The position numbers were made by a program, and so were the translations under genes. Below the pieces are notes generated by a model. It searched no databases. It had not been told where the DNA came from and worked only from the letters and a program-made list of their open reading frames with translations. Shown in pieces: positions 1 through 12,142 of a stretch of 64,000 nt of DNA. Source of the stretch: Phyto melanocephala (Eukaryota; Arthropoda; Insecta; Diptera; Rhinophoridae); NCBI GenBank assembly GCA_941918925.1, contig OW799236.1, positions 121,655,062-121,719,061 on the forward strand, in the 5' to 3' direction. Numbering within the stretch: position 1 is the stretch's first letter; every line of letters starts with the position of its first letter.

Positions 1-1016
1 GAATATTATTAAGAATTAAGAAAATTTGTTTAGATCTCTTATGACGAATTCTGCATCATTTACCTTAATTATTGCTAATTAAATACCGGTTACTCCCTTA
101 TAGTTGAAGTTGTAAAAGCAATTTGAGCAATAAATTCGGATATTTTAAGATAGTAGAACCTTTGTAATACATTTTGAGGTGATTAATGAATTCAACTGTT
201 AATGGTTTTTGGTTACTTTTGTGTCAATAACTAAAAAAAAATATTTATGGCTTTAAAAATAATGTAAAACTTTATGTTGTACTTTTAGCGATACTAAAAA
301 AAACATAATTTTTAAGTAACTTTAAGTAGCGTTAAGCGATAACCGGTTACTATTTTGTAGTTAAATAAAAATCTAAATTAAGGTGTGATTAAATTATATA
401 AAAAATTCAATTAGACTAAAATAAATGCTTTAAAATTATTGTATTTATTGGCGTAGAATACGTCTTACCTTACGGTATAGGGAGTCATGTCAGATTGTTA
501 TTGTTGTAATCTTTATTTCATTGATTATGAGGAAACGGCGAGATAACTTTTTTTAAAAATTTTTTTTCTAGGTAAATGAAGATGTTATCTTTCGTTTGAT
601 ATACATTTCATATCGGTTGATATCTTCCTAATATTTAAATTTCTCAAATGAAAATTGTTTAAACACATACACTCAAACATATGGGCGGTGTTTGGTTGAG
701 TGTTTGAGTTTGTAGCGTGAACACAGACTATGCTGCTGTTTCAGTGTGGACACAAACCTTCGGCTGTTGTTTTGATTGATGAAATATTGAAATTTCGTAT
801 ATTTACTTATGTATTTAAGTGAAACAAAATGTTAAATGTGAATTTGAATTTAACATGGATATATAATTATAAAAAATATATGAAAAAATTAATTCATACA
901 TTTTTATGTTAAATGAAAGTGCTGCCAAGTAAGCAAAATAACAATGATGCTTGATGCTGTTTGACAGCAGCCGACAGTTGACGTTTAGTAAATTAAAATA
1001 AAAACTACTAATCAAA
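1..1016. other. AT-rich non-coding DNA
   Basis: No coding frame or known element is recognised. The stretch holds two copies of the motif ACCGGTTACT (85-94 and 342-351). It also has a short inverted repeat, ACTCAAACA near 670 pairing with TGTTTGAGT near 705. Short poly-A/T runs are common. Confidence 0.7.
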
Positions 1017-1124
1017 ATGGCACCTACGCGAAATACAAGAAATCAACGATTGGTTGTTATGCTCGAGAAACATATTTATTCTATTTTTCCTACCATAATA
1101 TTATCAAAATTAACTATCAAATAA
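1017..1124 (+). pseudogene. Possible 5' fragment of a small DNA-binding (SANT/MADF-like) protein
   Basis: A 35-codon frame opens at an ATG in a good insect context (ATCAAAATGG). Its first 19 codons, MAPTRNTRNQRLVVMLEKH, use noticeably more G+C than the surroundings. After that the sequence returns to AT-rich and soon stops. The start resembles the N-terminus of Myb/SANT-like or MADF-type DNA-binding proteins, which occur both as host genes and as accessory proteins of PIF/Harbinger transposons. That likeness is from memory of the family pattern and is weak. It may be a truncated exon, a gene relic or part of a degraded transposon. No neighbour supports a function. Confidence 0.25.
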
Positions 1125-1951
1125 ATAAATTCAAAATGATTTTTTTTAAACATAATATTAAAATTAAGTATAAACTTTATATTCATTTATTTAAGGAATC
1201 TTAAATTTTCTCACAACAAACTGCAACTTCATTTATTCAATATTGTGTGACATGCGCTATGTACCAAGTACAACTTAAATATACATACAAACATACATAT
1301 GCATGTAAGTATGAATATTTTTTGGTTAAAAGTATGACTATGCAACAAAATGAACACGTCCATTTTATATGCCACCCTAGATGTTTTTAGAAATTGGATA
1401 AAGCAGTGAAAAAAACAATGCATTTTTTCCAAGCAAAAAAAAAAACATTAAAAATAATTTGTTTGTATTTTTTCAATGAATTGGAAAAAAATTCTCGACA
1501 TAATCTCTTATAACTATCATTTATGTAACTATTCGCCACAGTGTATAAAATTCAAACTTGAGGTATAACTGAATGGAGGTGTTTGATTTTATTAAAAATA
1601 AAAATAAATATTTTTACAGCTGCTAAACAGCTTTAATGTTCTTGAATAAAATTAAAAAAAAAAGAAACATTAAAACATAATTAAGTTTAAAATTTCATAT
1701 GCATGCTTAAACAAAACCCAAATATTACTTCAAGTGTAATGATAAACGTCTATTTAAAATATGATTGTATTGCTTTGTTTTGTTTTTTTTTTAATAAATA
1801 CATACAAACATAATTTTTTTACTGACACCAAATATGCCAACGATGCTATAGTGCACATTTGGCTTTGCCCGACAAACAATGTACCCTTTTCCTACTGCCT
1901 CTTTGTCTTTCTTTAAACGACTCGAGACTGGTTGAAGAAACCGAAAACGTA
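1125..1951. other. AT-rich non-coding DNA
   Basis: Nothing coding or repetitive is recognised beyond poly-A/T runs and CATA microsatellite bits near 1285-1310 and 1800. Confidence 0.7.
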
Positions 1952-2671
1952 CAGTAGACTCGCGGTAATGTGAACTATTAAAAACCGAGCGTGTTCACGT
2001 TTGCGAAGTTGTTCATGTTGACGAAGGTGTAACTATTTAACTCAAATTCATATATTATTTTGTATTTCGGATTGTTATGTACAAATGTGTTACCTTTTTT
2101 TGGATTATCTTTTAATTTTTTAATTTTAATTGATGAACAAATTTCTTCTATCAAAAAAGCTACAGAGGATCTTCACAGTCTTCTTCATCTCCTAAAGAGC
2201 TAAAATGGTGAGCCAGCATTTTGCTATTGTTTTCTTTTCAAGACGTTGCCAAGTTGAATTTAAATAGCCAATAGCGTCCATTAATAATTAAACCGATTTT
2301 CAAAAAAGGTAGCTGTCATCCATTACGAATTGTAGTTCACAGGAGATTCAAAATTTCTGAAAGAGCGAAGATTTTATGCTTTTCCAATCACAATAAGCTT
2401 AACTTTAGAATTTTGGTAGTTTTTGTGACATTTTTCACGAAAAACTTTAGATTAGATCATGCTAAATCAGCAGCGCGCACTAAACTAAAACTGTGCAATC
2501 ATTTACGGGGATATCCATTTTTATGAAAACGATTTGCATAACCGACAAATTTGTTCACGTTATAAGGCTTTCTCACTGTGTTCACGCTACAGAGTAGTCG
2601 TGTAAAAAAAATTATGTTCATCTTATCCGGTGTTCACGTAAGACAGTGTTTTTGTTACCGCGAGTCTACTG
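1952..2671. mobile_element. Non-autonomous pogo/Tigger-like TIR element, 720 bp
   Basis: The ends are perfect 17-bp inverted repeats, CAGTAGACTCGCGGTAA on the left and its complement on the right, flanked by TA on both sides (1950-1951 and 2672-2673). TA target duplication and a CAGT start are typical of the pogo/Tigger branch of Tc1/mariner. Subterminal GTTCACGT-type motifs recur near both ends (about 1997, 2554, 2577, 2632). No transposase frame is visible, so the element would depend on another copy. A related solo end lies at 16624-16689. Confidence 0.8.
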
Positions 2672-3742
2672 TACTTGTAAAAAATGGCACTTAAAAAAGC
2701 CCACCATAATCTAATACCTAAGTATGCATAGTAAACTACATACATACATTATTGTGTAGGTATGTTGCAGTTGCACTGAAAGAAATAAATAAGTAGTCAA
2801 CAAAAATCGTTTTTTTTTGCTGTTCAACACTATAGAGTATTAATTAAGCAATATTTGATATTAAAAAATATATAAGTATATAGACAAAATATAGAGTTTT
2901 GACAGTTTTCTATAAAAAAAACGATTACCGGTTACTTTTTTTAAATTAATTTTTATTTAACAGTAGTACAAGTACTATATACTTTTAACAATTTTTTTAA
3001 AACTTAAAGCCTAATGCAATAAATAAATAAATAATTTTTATTGAATTTTAAACATCTTTTAAGGATACGATTACCGGTTACTTTTTTAAAAATTTTTTTT
3101 AAGTTTGCTTAAAAACACAACCATTTTTTTTTTAATTTAAGATAACATATTTCAGATTTTTTTTATTAAAAAAAACGATTCTTGGTTGCTTTTGAAAAAT
3201 TATATCTTTAAATTGTTTAAATGTATGTAGCTTTATGTTAATTTTAATCATTTATTTTAACCGGTTACTCTGAGTTTAAGCAGCTTTTTCGAAAGATTTC
3301 TTTAATGTTTAAACATTACTGTAGAAAATAAGATTTTTTAATTTTCGTTATTAATACATATGAATACATCGCACTTTAATAATTTGATTTTATGAATTTC
3401 GCCCCTTAGTTTATTTAAGTGCATTTTATGCAGAATACAGCAGCTTTCAAAAAGGTGTTGTGCATTGCAGTTTATTTCATTACAAAACAACTTTATGGTT
3501 AAGAGCATGTATTAGTACATTGTATTTTTTAAGATTTTTTTTTAAACGTCTTAATAAAATATCGTAAAAATATGCAGTAGAACGAACAACTTAAAAAAAC
3601 AAGTATTTTTTTTACTTTGTCGCTTTTAGTGAATGACAGACATGTCAAGTAAGAGAGTGAAAAAATATCACTGTTATATTATAAAGTACCAAAATTTGTT
3701 TCATCAAGGAATATATTAACACTTGTGCATGTTAAATACCTA
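2672..3742. other. AT-rich non-coding DNA with three ACCGGTTACT motifs
   Basis: ACCGGTTACT occurs at 2927-2936, 3073-3082 and 3260-3269, all in the same orientation. A degenerate relative (TTGGTTGCTT) lies near 3183. No gene is seen. Confidence 0.7.
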
Positions 3743-3870
3743 TTTTTATACCCCTAACACGATAGTGTGAAGGCTTGACTAGTAGAATACGGTTAACTAT
3801 GAAAAAAATTCAAAATCAAAAATGGCGTCGAAAATATTAAAGAAAATGGCGTATTACATGAAATTTTAAA
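3743..3870 (+). repeat. Fragment of the older Helentron subfamily (internal repeat unit)
   Basis: The stretch matches the internal repeat of the element at 32078-33190. Both copies read GGCTTGACTAGTAGAATAC, then a GTTAAC-like step, an ATGAAAAAAATT run and a 'GGYGTCGRAAAT' block, and continue into a GCATGAAAT/ACATGAAAT segment. Similarity fades after about 3870. Neither a 5' nor a 3' terminus is recognisable, so it is a relic. Confidence 0.6.
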
Positions 3871-6470
3871 GAAAGTTGTTAAGTCTAGACAACTATTGGC
3901 CACATCAAAATTATTGGATGAGACGAAATTGTGTTTAGAGAGTTTGTTGGCTGCACTGGTCCTATTTTCTTGCACTTTTACTATTTTCTAGTAAATAAAA
4001 AAATAATGACATTATTTGCATAAATTTCTTATAAATTCAAAATATTATTACTATTATTATTTACTTTTTGCCTTTGTTGAGAAAATATTTATAATTTTCT
4101 ATATAAAATTTAATATTTTTAATGTTCACCGCCAAAAAACAAAACGATAATTTAAATAAAAAAAACACGACGAAGAATTGCCAAATCAAATTAACAATAT
4201 GTCGTGGAAACAGGGTAATTCACTTTTTCACATATTCTTTTATATTCGTCATACATTTTCGTTATGAACATGTTGAATAAAGAATTGTCATTTGATAGGT
4301 GAAGTAAAAAATTTTCAGTTACATAGAAGTATACCGATAAAGAGTGCTGATGATGAAATCGTAGCTGATTTCGAAAATGCATTCCACTCGGCTAATATCG
4401 GAAATAATTTTTGAAAGAATATTCCTAAAAATGGTTACAATTTAATTTAATTTTAATTATAAAATTAAATAAATGAACTTAAGCCAAAATTAAAATGATT
4501 CACATTAAAATTTAATATATTGAGTTTTACTAAAATATACCCTGGATCAATACTCTTGTTATAAAAAATAGTGGAATGCCAAGTTTTTGTAATCGTAAAG
4601 ATATGTCTGCACAATATGATTAACGCAAAACCTACTTATTTCGTTAAAACACTTATTTTCGTTTTTTTTTTTATTTTAATAATTTCTTAAACCAGCTCCA
4701 ATCTACCGCCAGTACTTTTTGCACTTAGCCGCCACCACGCCGTTTTTCTACCAACAGCTTGGACCTCTGTTTTGGCTAAAAAAATTGTTCAACAAATTTT
4801 TAGTTTTTACGTTAAATGTTTGTTAAAGTATGTCCAAACAAACACTAGAGTGTAATGCATATGTTTTATTAGTTATTAAAATTATTCAAATTACAAAAAC
4901 TCTATTTATATTCTCAGACAAAGTATATTTCATTGTTTACAAAAATAAAAAATCTTTTCAACCTTTTTTATTTTTACAATTTAAAAAATTGGGAGCCCGC
5001 GGGTTCCCGCGGTAACGTACGTCGAACAAACCTAATGTATGTCTGGTTCGGGCCTGTTAACTCTTAAAAAAATAACAATTATCACATTTTCCATCCCTGA
5101 TGTATACCTACCAGCCATTATTTTCTAATAAAAACACCCACTGTAATGATCATTTGTTTCTTGTTTCTTTTTCATTTAGCGCTAATCAAGATTTATAGGG
5201 GTATAGTGTTTATAATGTGTTTTTTTGTTGTAATGGTTACTGCAGTTGCTGCTGCAGATGTTTGTTTAAGTTTGTATCTGTTTCCATTGTGTTTCCAAGA
5301 AAACCTTAAGATTTGTTTTCAAGCAATCTGCTAAGAAGCCAACAAGTAGCAACATTTTTGTAGCTTTTTTTACAGCAGTTGTTATGGTTTTTTTATCCAT
5401 TGTACTACTAAATATGGCGCGCATGCGCAAAATCTAGTTTTCAATGAAAGATTGTTTTTCTGTTTTGTATTTTGTGTAGGCACATTTTTGTTTAGTTTTT
5501 TTTTTATTATTATTTAGTGTTGTGTGTTTGTGTTCTTATTTACAAAAACTTTTCTGCCAAGTCAAAACTGACAGTTAAAGTTTTGTTGAAGTAGAGGAAT
5601 ATAATTTAAACTGGGAAAACTTTTCTATATGATTTTGAAAGAGGTAAACTTTTGTAGTTAAGGTTTTATTTTTTTTACCTAACATGGATAGCATCAGTTG
5701 TTTTTAAAACGTCATAGGTACGAAACAAATAATCAAAACTTTTGTTCTTTAATCATTTCAGTTCTTATTAGTATCTATGCGTTTGTTCATTCGTTTGTTT
5801 ATTATTTTAAACATACATATTTCAGATAGGTTTCAAATTATTTATTTCAATATTGTATTGTATTCTCAAGAACAACACGAAGCAGTTTATGAAAAGTTTA
5901 CAAAACTAAACAAACAAAATGCCAGTTTGTTAGTTAGAGTCTTTGTCTGTCATATTTGTAGGTTTGTATGTAACTCCATACCATATGTTGTATGTTCAAA
6001 TCTCAATTATTTGAAACAGCTGTTGGTAGCTTTTTTGTTTATTTTATTAAATGGCTTCTGTGGTTAATTATTGTAAATAATAACAACATATTTATTATTG
6101 CTGTTTGTTATTATTGTATGTAGGTATATGTTTTTGTTTTTCTATTTCATTTTCAGTTTGGGGTTAACAAAACTTTACATATTATGTACCTACGTTTTCT
6201 ACACGCATAGAAAACTTTTACAACAACAAAATAAATTATACGTTTTAAAATAAAAATTTCAACAATAAATAATTTTAACAAGGTCAATGCAATAAAAACA
6301 TTATACCTACCTATTACACGTCTGTTTTTTGTTAAAGGTATGTCTAATGTGCTGGTAATTAAAAGAGTTAAAAGTAGGTTTTATAAGAAATTAAACTAAA
6401 GGTGAAACTTAAATTTTACTTTAAAATGGTTCTTATAAAAAATCTAAATTACCTAAGCTGAAAACAATTA
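3871..6470. other. AT-rich non-coding DNA
   Basis: No gene is recognised. A G+C-richer patch at about 4693-4770 and a short palindrome, CCGCGGGTTCCCGCGG, near 4997-5012 stand out from the background. Thymine-rich stretches at 5140-6130 give short, non-conserved hydrophobic frames that look like composition artefacts. An AAACAGCTGTT E-box-type site lies near 6015. Confidence 0.65.
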
Positions 6471-6796
6471 CAGTCGTGTCTGGATATAGTGAACTAATTT
6501 TTGCAAGGCTTGTTCATAGTATCCAGGATGTTCTCTATATCAAGGTTTAAATTTTTGTTCAAAAACTCGTTTTATTTACTAAAAATACATACATGTAAAT
6601 GCAATAGCTGATTAGAAACAATTTGTACAAAAAAGGAACTATATCTACATATGTATTTAAGTTTAATAAAAGAAGTGTTGTTGAAGTTGTTTTCAAAATT
6701 TTGTTCACTATTAGAGTTTTTTACTATTTAGAGTACTCCATGCAAAAATTTTGGTGTTCACTGTATGGAGATGTTCACTATATCCAGACACAACCG
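6471..6796. mobile_element. Short pogo/Tigger-like MITE, 326 bp
   Basis: The terminal inverted repeats are about 24 bp with two mismatches. The left starts CAGTCGTGTCTGGATATAGT and the right reads CGGTTGTGTCTGGATATAGT on the other strand. TA flanks both sides (6469-6470 and 6797-6798). The inner parts carry extra copies of a GTTCACTATATCC-like motif on both arms, which could be transposase-binding subrepeats. There is no coding capacity. The family differs from the element at 1952-2671, although both have GTGAAC beside the TIR. Confidence 0.8.
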
Positions 6797-7599
6797 TACT
6801 TTCAAATTGTTTTAACAAAAAAGTTTGTTTTAAGGAAATAATAAAGTCTTTATTTTGTGTTTATTTTTAAAAATTTTTTTAATGTCTTAGAAATTACAAA
6901 ATAATTTTTTAATAAAAACACGCTAGACTAAAAATAAGAATAAAAAACTATTACAAAGCTATTTTCCTTTTGTAAATATTTTCGTTAAATACCTATTGCC
7001 AGTAGGTAGTAGGTGCCTACCTACGTTTTTTAAAAATTTGTTTTAATTGGAAAATTAATTTTCGTTAGTTTTTAATCTTTAACTAATTAAATTTTACAAA
7101 TACAGGCAAATCCCGGTATTACGATCGATATAATTCTAGGCCCATTCGATATATCGGTAAATTCTTTGTATCGTAAAGCTTTTTTTTTACTTTTCCCTCT
7201 AATTATAATAATTTTTTGTTATGCAGTTAATACACACATATTCATACATATGTGCAAATATTGGATAATTTTTAATTATACAATAATGTAATAATTTTTA
7301 AGAAACATAAAAAACTTCGTATGCATAAGCGGCGTAACACTATGAGGCATGAATATCGCCCAAATGTTACAACCTCTGGTAGTTTTCGCTAATTGTTGCT
7401 CAGGAGGTTGACTAGAGGTATTACCGTAGATTAATAAGAACAAATTTAATTTGCATTTTCTTTAATGATCATGTTGATGATTGTGGTATTCCATATATCT
7501 TGTTTCAAAACAAGTTGTCAAACAATTAAAGTAACGTCTTAACAACTGTAACATAATTTGGTGTCCTATACACCTATACTTTATTTTTTGGCATCTATA
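6797..7599. other. AT-rich non-coding DNA with a possible solo Tigger-like end
   Basis: At about 7103-7140 the sequence TACAGGCAAATCCCGGTATT followed by ACGATCG looks like a pogo/Tigger terminus, but no matching opposite end was found. A GGTAGTAGGTGCCTACCTAC palindrome lies near 7004-7023. Nothing else is recognised. Confidence 0.5.
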
Positions 7600-8064
7600 T
7601 CTATATATATAAAAGTGAAACTCTGTGTGTGTGTGTGTGTGTGTGTTAGCAATAGACTCCGAAACTGTAAAACCGATCGGACTCAAACTTTGGCAAGTTG
7701 TTGTACACATACAAGGGAGTATTTATGGGTGGAAAAAAGTGGACGGGGCCACGCCCATAAAAAATTAGTTATCATTTTTAGCTATTTGCACTTGACCGAT
7801 TTTTCTGAAACTTTGCACACATTGAGCTGTCATGACTTTATAATTTCGCGGTAAGAAAAGTGGGCGGGGCTACGCCCATAAAAAGTTATAATTTTGATGT
7901 ACTATCACTTGACTGATTATTCTGAAACTTTGCACACATATTGAGCTGTCATGACTGTACAATTTCGTGATTAGAAAAGTGGGCAGTGCCACGCCCATAA
8001 AGAAAAGTTATCTTTTTCAGCTACCTTAACTTCGCCGATTTTTCTAAAGATTTTCACACATATA
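7600..8064 (+). mobile_element. Helitron, 5' portion (3' end missing)
   Basis: It starts with TCTATATATATAAAAGTGAA directly after an A, as expected for a Helitron 5' TC end, then a (GT)n run at about 7624-7646. It closely matches the complete copy at 16847-17727. The body contains three units of a roughly 120-bp repeat, each with a GC-rich GGGCGGGGCCACGCCC-type hairpin (about 7741, 7861 and 7981). Similarity stops near 8064 without the CTAG 3' end, so the copy is 3'-truncated. There is no Rep/helicase coding sequence. Confidence 0.8.
7624..7646. repeat. (GT)n microsatellite inside Helitron 5' end
   Basis: About 11 TG units. The paralogous Helitron copy has a longer run at the same position (16871-16902), so this is a built-in part of the element. 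Confidence 0.9.
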
Positions 8065-8214
8065 TATATTATTATGATGATAAAATTAGTTCTGAAAATA
8101 TTCTTAAAATTTCTACGATAGAGAATATTAAATATTACATATGTAAGTATACTGTTATCCTGGCTGTAAAATTGTCCGACTACTGTCAGATTGTTGTTCA
8201 GATGACGATTAACA

Positions 8215-8415
8215 AATATGTACGAAATCAAACAGAAATTTAACCGACATGTCGGAAACAAAAATAAAGAAAATCCCTCTGATATATCCGTACGAAATCA
8301 GTCAGAAATCTATCAGACATGTCGTGCATAAAATTTCCTAAACATGTCTGACAGAAATCTGTTCGAAATGTCCGTACAAATAATCAGATATTTGTCAGAC
8401 TTGTCTGATTCAGAC
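8215..8415. repeat. Degenerate tandem repeat, about 70-80 bp units
   Basis: Three imperfect units start near 8219, 8289 and 8370. Each has a CGTACRAAATCAG-like block followed about 20 bases later by a CAGACATGTC-like palindromic block. Similar GTCAGAC/GTCCGAC pieces lie just upstream (8176-8200). No ORF or known family is recognised. Confidence 0.55.
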
Positions 8416-9871
8416 ATTACCGTACTATTTTGCAGGCTGGGCAGATTTTGTCAATTAATCCGTTGATATTAAAAGCACCCTACAAACTCTACCATAAAAA
8501 TGTAATTATTAAAACAAAATTGCTTGTTTTTTTTTTCATTTATCCAATTTGTTTACTATTCAATTTAAACAAATATTTTTTAAAATACTTATGTATACAA
8601 ATGTGCATACATAAATATGTAAGTATGTATTTAATATTATGTTTCACCGATTAGAATATTAAAGGAAAAAAAATGACAAATAAAAAAAATTTCCAAGTAT
8701 TCCAACAAAACCACTTATAACACAACAAAGCCAATACAATTTTACGCACTAAATCGGTTAGTAAAAGTAAAAAAAAATACAAACAACAATTATCAGCTTT
8801 AAAACATTGACAACTGATGATTATTATCATTTTGACGATTATTGTTATTTCAATGATTATTATTAAAAGATGACAGAATAAGAACAAGAATAACATGGAC
8901 ACCAATTTAAACAATAAAAATGTGATTGACGCCATTTTGAAAGTAATTGTGGTGTTAAGAAAAGAGTTCATAATAAAGGCAAAATACAACGACACATACA
9001 TTCGTATAAGTTACTTTCATGTAAGAGAATAATGCTGCCAGATTAACCACATTAACGATTAATATTAAACTAAGAAAATTTCGTTTAAATAAACAATTAT
9101 ACATACTACCCACCTAAATGGCTAAATTATTTTTGAAACAAATTCAAATTGAAAAAGTTTTATAGCTGTAAACTATGGCTTAGCAAATTCTTTGGAATAT
9201 TTTTCAATTAGTGTTTAAATCTTACGTTTCGTCTCAAGGTAAGTTTATATAAAATTATAATATTCTTACTAAATTGCTAGTTTACTTTTATGAAATAAGC
9301 ATACCAAGATGCATAAGAAATTCTTAAGAGCAGAAGCCACAAGTTGTATTATATACTGGTACAATAAAAACACATGTTCATAACAAAAGTTCTTTTTTGT
9401 CGTTATGCTTTACCCAGTAATTAAAATAGTATAATGATGTCGATGACAAATGCCTTGTTTTGCAGCTCCTTAAGATTTATTACAAAAAGAAAAGATATTA
9501 AATGACATTTGCTTACAAGGAATAAGGAAGAAAAAATGAATATTGTTGTTGCTACATCTTATACTTAAGATCCAGACAATGTTGATTAAGCTTTTAATTA
9601 TCCAAGAAGACAATGAAGAAAATAATATTGGTTAAGTGAAGAAGAAGAACAGAAGAAGATATTTGATATGAGTTAAGGGGACGAGAAAAATATTTATGTA
9701 TTCAGCTATACTAAACTTGATAATTTTTTTTACAAATAAACTCTTCTTAAAAAAATTTTTTTTCTGGACTTGAAACAAAACCGAGATGAGAGAAAGGGAA
9801 AAGAAAATTTATGTTTACACCGTACAAAGTTAGAGCATATATAAGAAGATCTTTTATTTTAACTTAAAAAT
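8416..9871. other. AT-rich non-coding DNA
   Basis: No gene is recognised. A consensus 5' splice site (CAAG/GTAAGT) at 9239 is described separately. Confidence 0.6.
9212..9238 (+). other. Candidate 27-nt microexon
   Basis: A 3' splice-like TTTTTCAATTAG ends at 9211. A perfect-consensus 5' splice site, CAAG/GTAAGT, starts at 9239. Between them lie 27 bases, a multiple of three, with no in-frame stop in one frame. The polypyrimidine tract is only moderate. Coding function is not shown; this is inference from splice motifs alone. Confidence 0.2.
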
Positions 9872-9918
9872 TAAAATTCTACTAAATTTATTTTTTTTTG
9901 CTTTATTTTCAGGTATGT
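9868..9918 (+). promoter_or_regulatory. Candidate recursive (ratchet) splice site RP1
   Basis: The tract CTTTATTTTCAG/GTATGT places a strong 3' splice site directly against a 5' splice site, with the junction between 9912 and 9913. A branch-point-like TACTAAAT lies at about 9880-9887, roughly 25-30 bases before the AG, and the space between is almost all T. This matches the zero-length-exon layout established for long Drosophila introns. In use it would let a large plus-strand intron be removed in steps. The assignment is inference from motif quality; RNA evidence is not available here. Confidence 0.55.
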
Positions 9919-11615
9919 ACTTTGAAATATTACGCATTTTTGCTTAAAAAAGGTAATTCTGTGTTATATTTGCTTTCTATTTACATATATTTGCAATATT
10001 GGTTGTTAAAGCTTTTATTTTATTTAACAATGAAGGAAGTACATTCCAACTTTCTAAAATAAATTTAATTTAAATTTTTTAAACTTCAAAAACATTTTTC
10101 CCTATACGTACTTATTTTTTTGCAATAAAAACGCTTAATAGTTACGGCTTAAACGCCATTTTTGATTTGTTTTCCTTTTTGAATATTGGTGTTACCATAT
10201 GATTTTTAAAGTAAATTAACATTAAAAACCGACTATATTATTTTACTTTTAGTAATTAATTTTTTATTTACATAAAAAGCTACTTGTTATAAAACACATT
10301 TTTATATAGATAATAAATGTCTTATATAACATAAAAAATTTTAAATATAACAAAGATAAAAATATATAAGTAAGTAAATATAAGATCATACTCTACAATA
10401 AATGTTACATTCATAAATAATTTTATTTGAAAAAATCTTCAAGGTTTTATAAAAAAGATATTTAACGATTCGTTAGTATATGAGGTTGTGCACATTCCAG
10501 TAACAGAAATTCAAATTTAAGAATTGAGAAAGTATCCTTAAATTTCTTGGCAAAGCATTCCAAAAAGTGTCATTAGTTTTAAAGGTTTTTATTAAAGTGA
10601 CCTGTGAAGATTACATTACTTGACTGGTCCAAATTTAATTTAAAATTTAATTACAAATGAAGAATTTTCAATGAGTGGTAAACTAAATTTAATAAAAATT
10701 CAATTGTCTTGTCATATCATCATCTAGCCTTATTTCGTATAATATCAGCGACTGGCAGCCATTAAACAAACAAATTATATATTTTAATAAAAACACAAAA
10801 AAAAAAAACGCAAAAATCCGCGTAAGCTAAGTTCGAGCCTAAGACCCTCTAACAACGTTATATTATACTGTCAGGTTATCTTCATATAAGAAAAAGGTTA
10901 AAAATAAGGAATCACCAGCACTGTTAATTTTGTGGTTGATTCTGTCCATAAGATAAAAACGCACAATATAAAATTCAGCGTTGACAGGAGTTTCCGTCTA
11001 CTCAATTTAAATTTAAAAAAAATTTCATAAAAAAATCATCGTGAATTAAATTTTTCTTTTATAATTAATAATAAAAAATTTAGTTTAAGTTTTATATATA
11101 ACATTTAAAAAAAGTTGTTAAATTAAATTATTTATTAAACAACAAGAACAAGAAAAATTTTATTTATTATTTAAAAAAGGATTTCCATACAGGAAATTTC
11201 TAAAACATCGATAAATTATCCCTTTGTTAACACTATTTAAATATCTGTTCTTTACTCACAGATTAGTTTTTGGGAATTTTTAAATTACAAAAAATTTTTT
11301 TATTAAGTTTTTTAATTTTTTTCTTATGCAATAGTCGTGTCAAACTTATTGTTTCGGTTAAGAAATTATCTTTTGAAGTAAAAGTAACAAAAAATTACTA
11401 AAAAAAACAAATGAACAAATGAAAATTACTAAAAAAAAAAACGATAAATAATAAGCTTCGTTCATCACTACACTGCATTTGCCGCTGAACATTTGTAGCA
11501 TAAAAAAGGTTAAAACAATTCATTTTGCATATTCCAACGCATTATTTTTCGATGCAATGTGGAAAATCGTTACTCTGGTAACACCGAAAAAATATTTTTT
11601 CGTATTATTAGTCAA
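9919..11615. other. AT-rich non-coding DNA
   Basis: Nothing coding is recognised. A GGTGTTACCATATG motif (about 10188-10201) recurs as GGTGTTGCCATATG elsewhere in the window. Confidence 0.65.
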
Positions 11616-12142
11616 GCTCTAAACACATAGACGCCAGCAGACTTCACAACTTCACGGCTTCAAATGCTACCAACTTCAAATGCTGCTCTGAAGTCAGCTT
11701 CATAATTATTTTGAAGACAGCAACAACATAAAAATCAGCTGATGTGTATTTTAGCAATACAAATTTCAGGGATGCCGCATATATATTTTATAATGAATAA
11801 AATTAAAGTTATTGATAAAAAAAATGTAATAATATCACGAAAAACTATAAAAACACATACATTTATTTCTTTATTGTATTTTTGGTAATGTTCTTTTATG
11901 TTTAATATCAAAAATAAGTTTTTGTTCTTTTTTTTTCCAATTTAATATATATAATGGCAACACTATATTTGTTCTTGCTGCCCGTCAAAATAGAAAATAG
12001 CCTAAGTTGGCAGCAGCAGCAAATGCTGTTGTGCAGTCGTGCAGCTGTGCTGCCGTCAAAATAATCGTTTTCATTTAAACACATGGATTTTATGTTTGAC
12101 ATATTGCTGCTTGCTGTCTGCTGTCGTCTATGTGTTTAGAGC
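11616..12142. mobile_element. TIR element (MITE-like), 527 bp
   Basis: The ends are inverted repeats of about 26 bp with one mismatch: GCTCTAAACACATAGACG plus CAGCAGAC on the left, and the complement ending in TGTGTTTAGAGC on the right. The interior is rich in GCAGCA/TGCTGC hairpins (about 12009-12058). There is no transposase frame. No clear target duplication could be assigned, so the superfamily is open (hAT and PIF/Harbinger both possible). Confidence 0.65.

Noticed and set aside
7102..7140. Full Tigger-like element starting TACAGGCAAATCCCGG
   Set aside because: No matching right end was found; noted only as a possible solo end.
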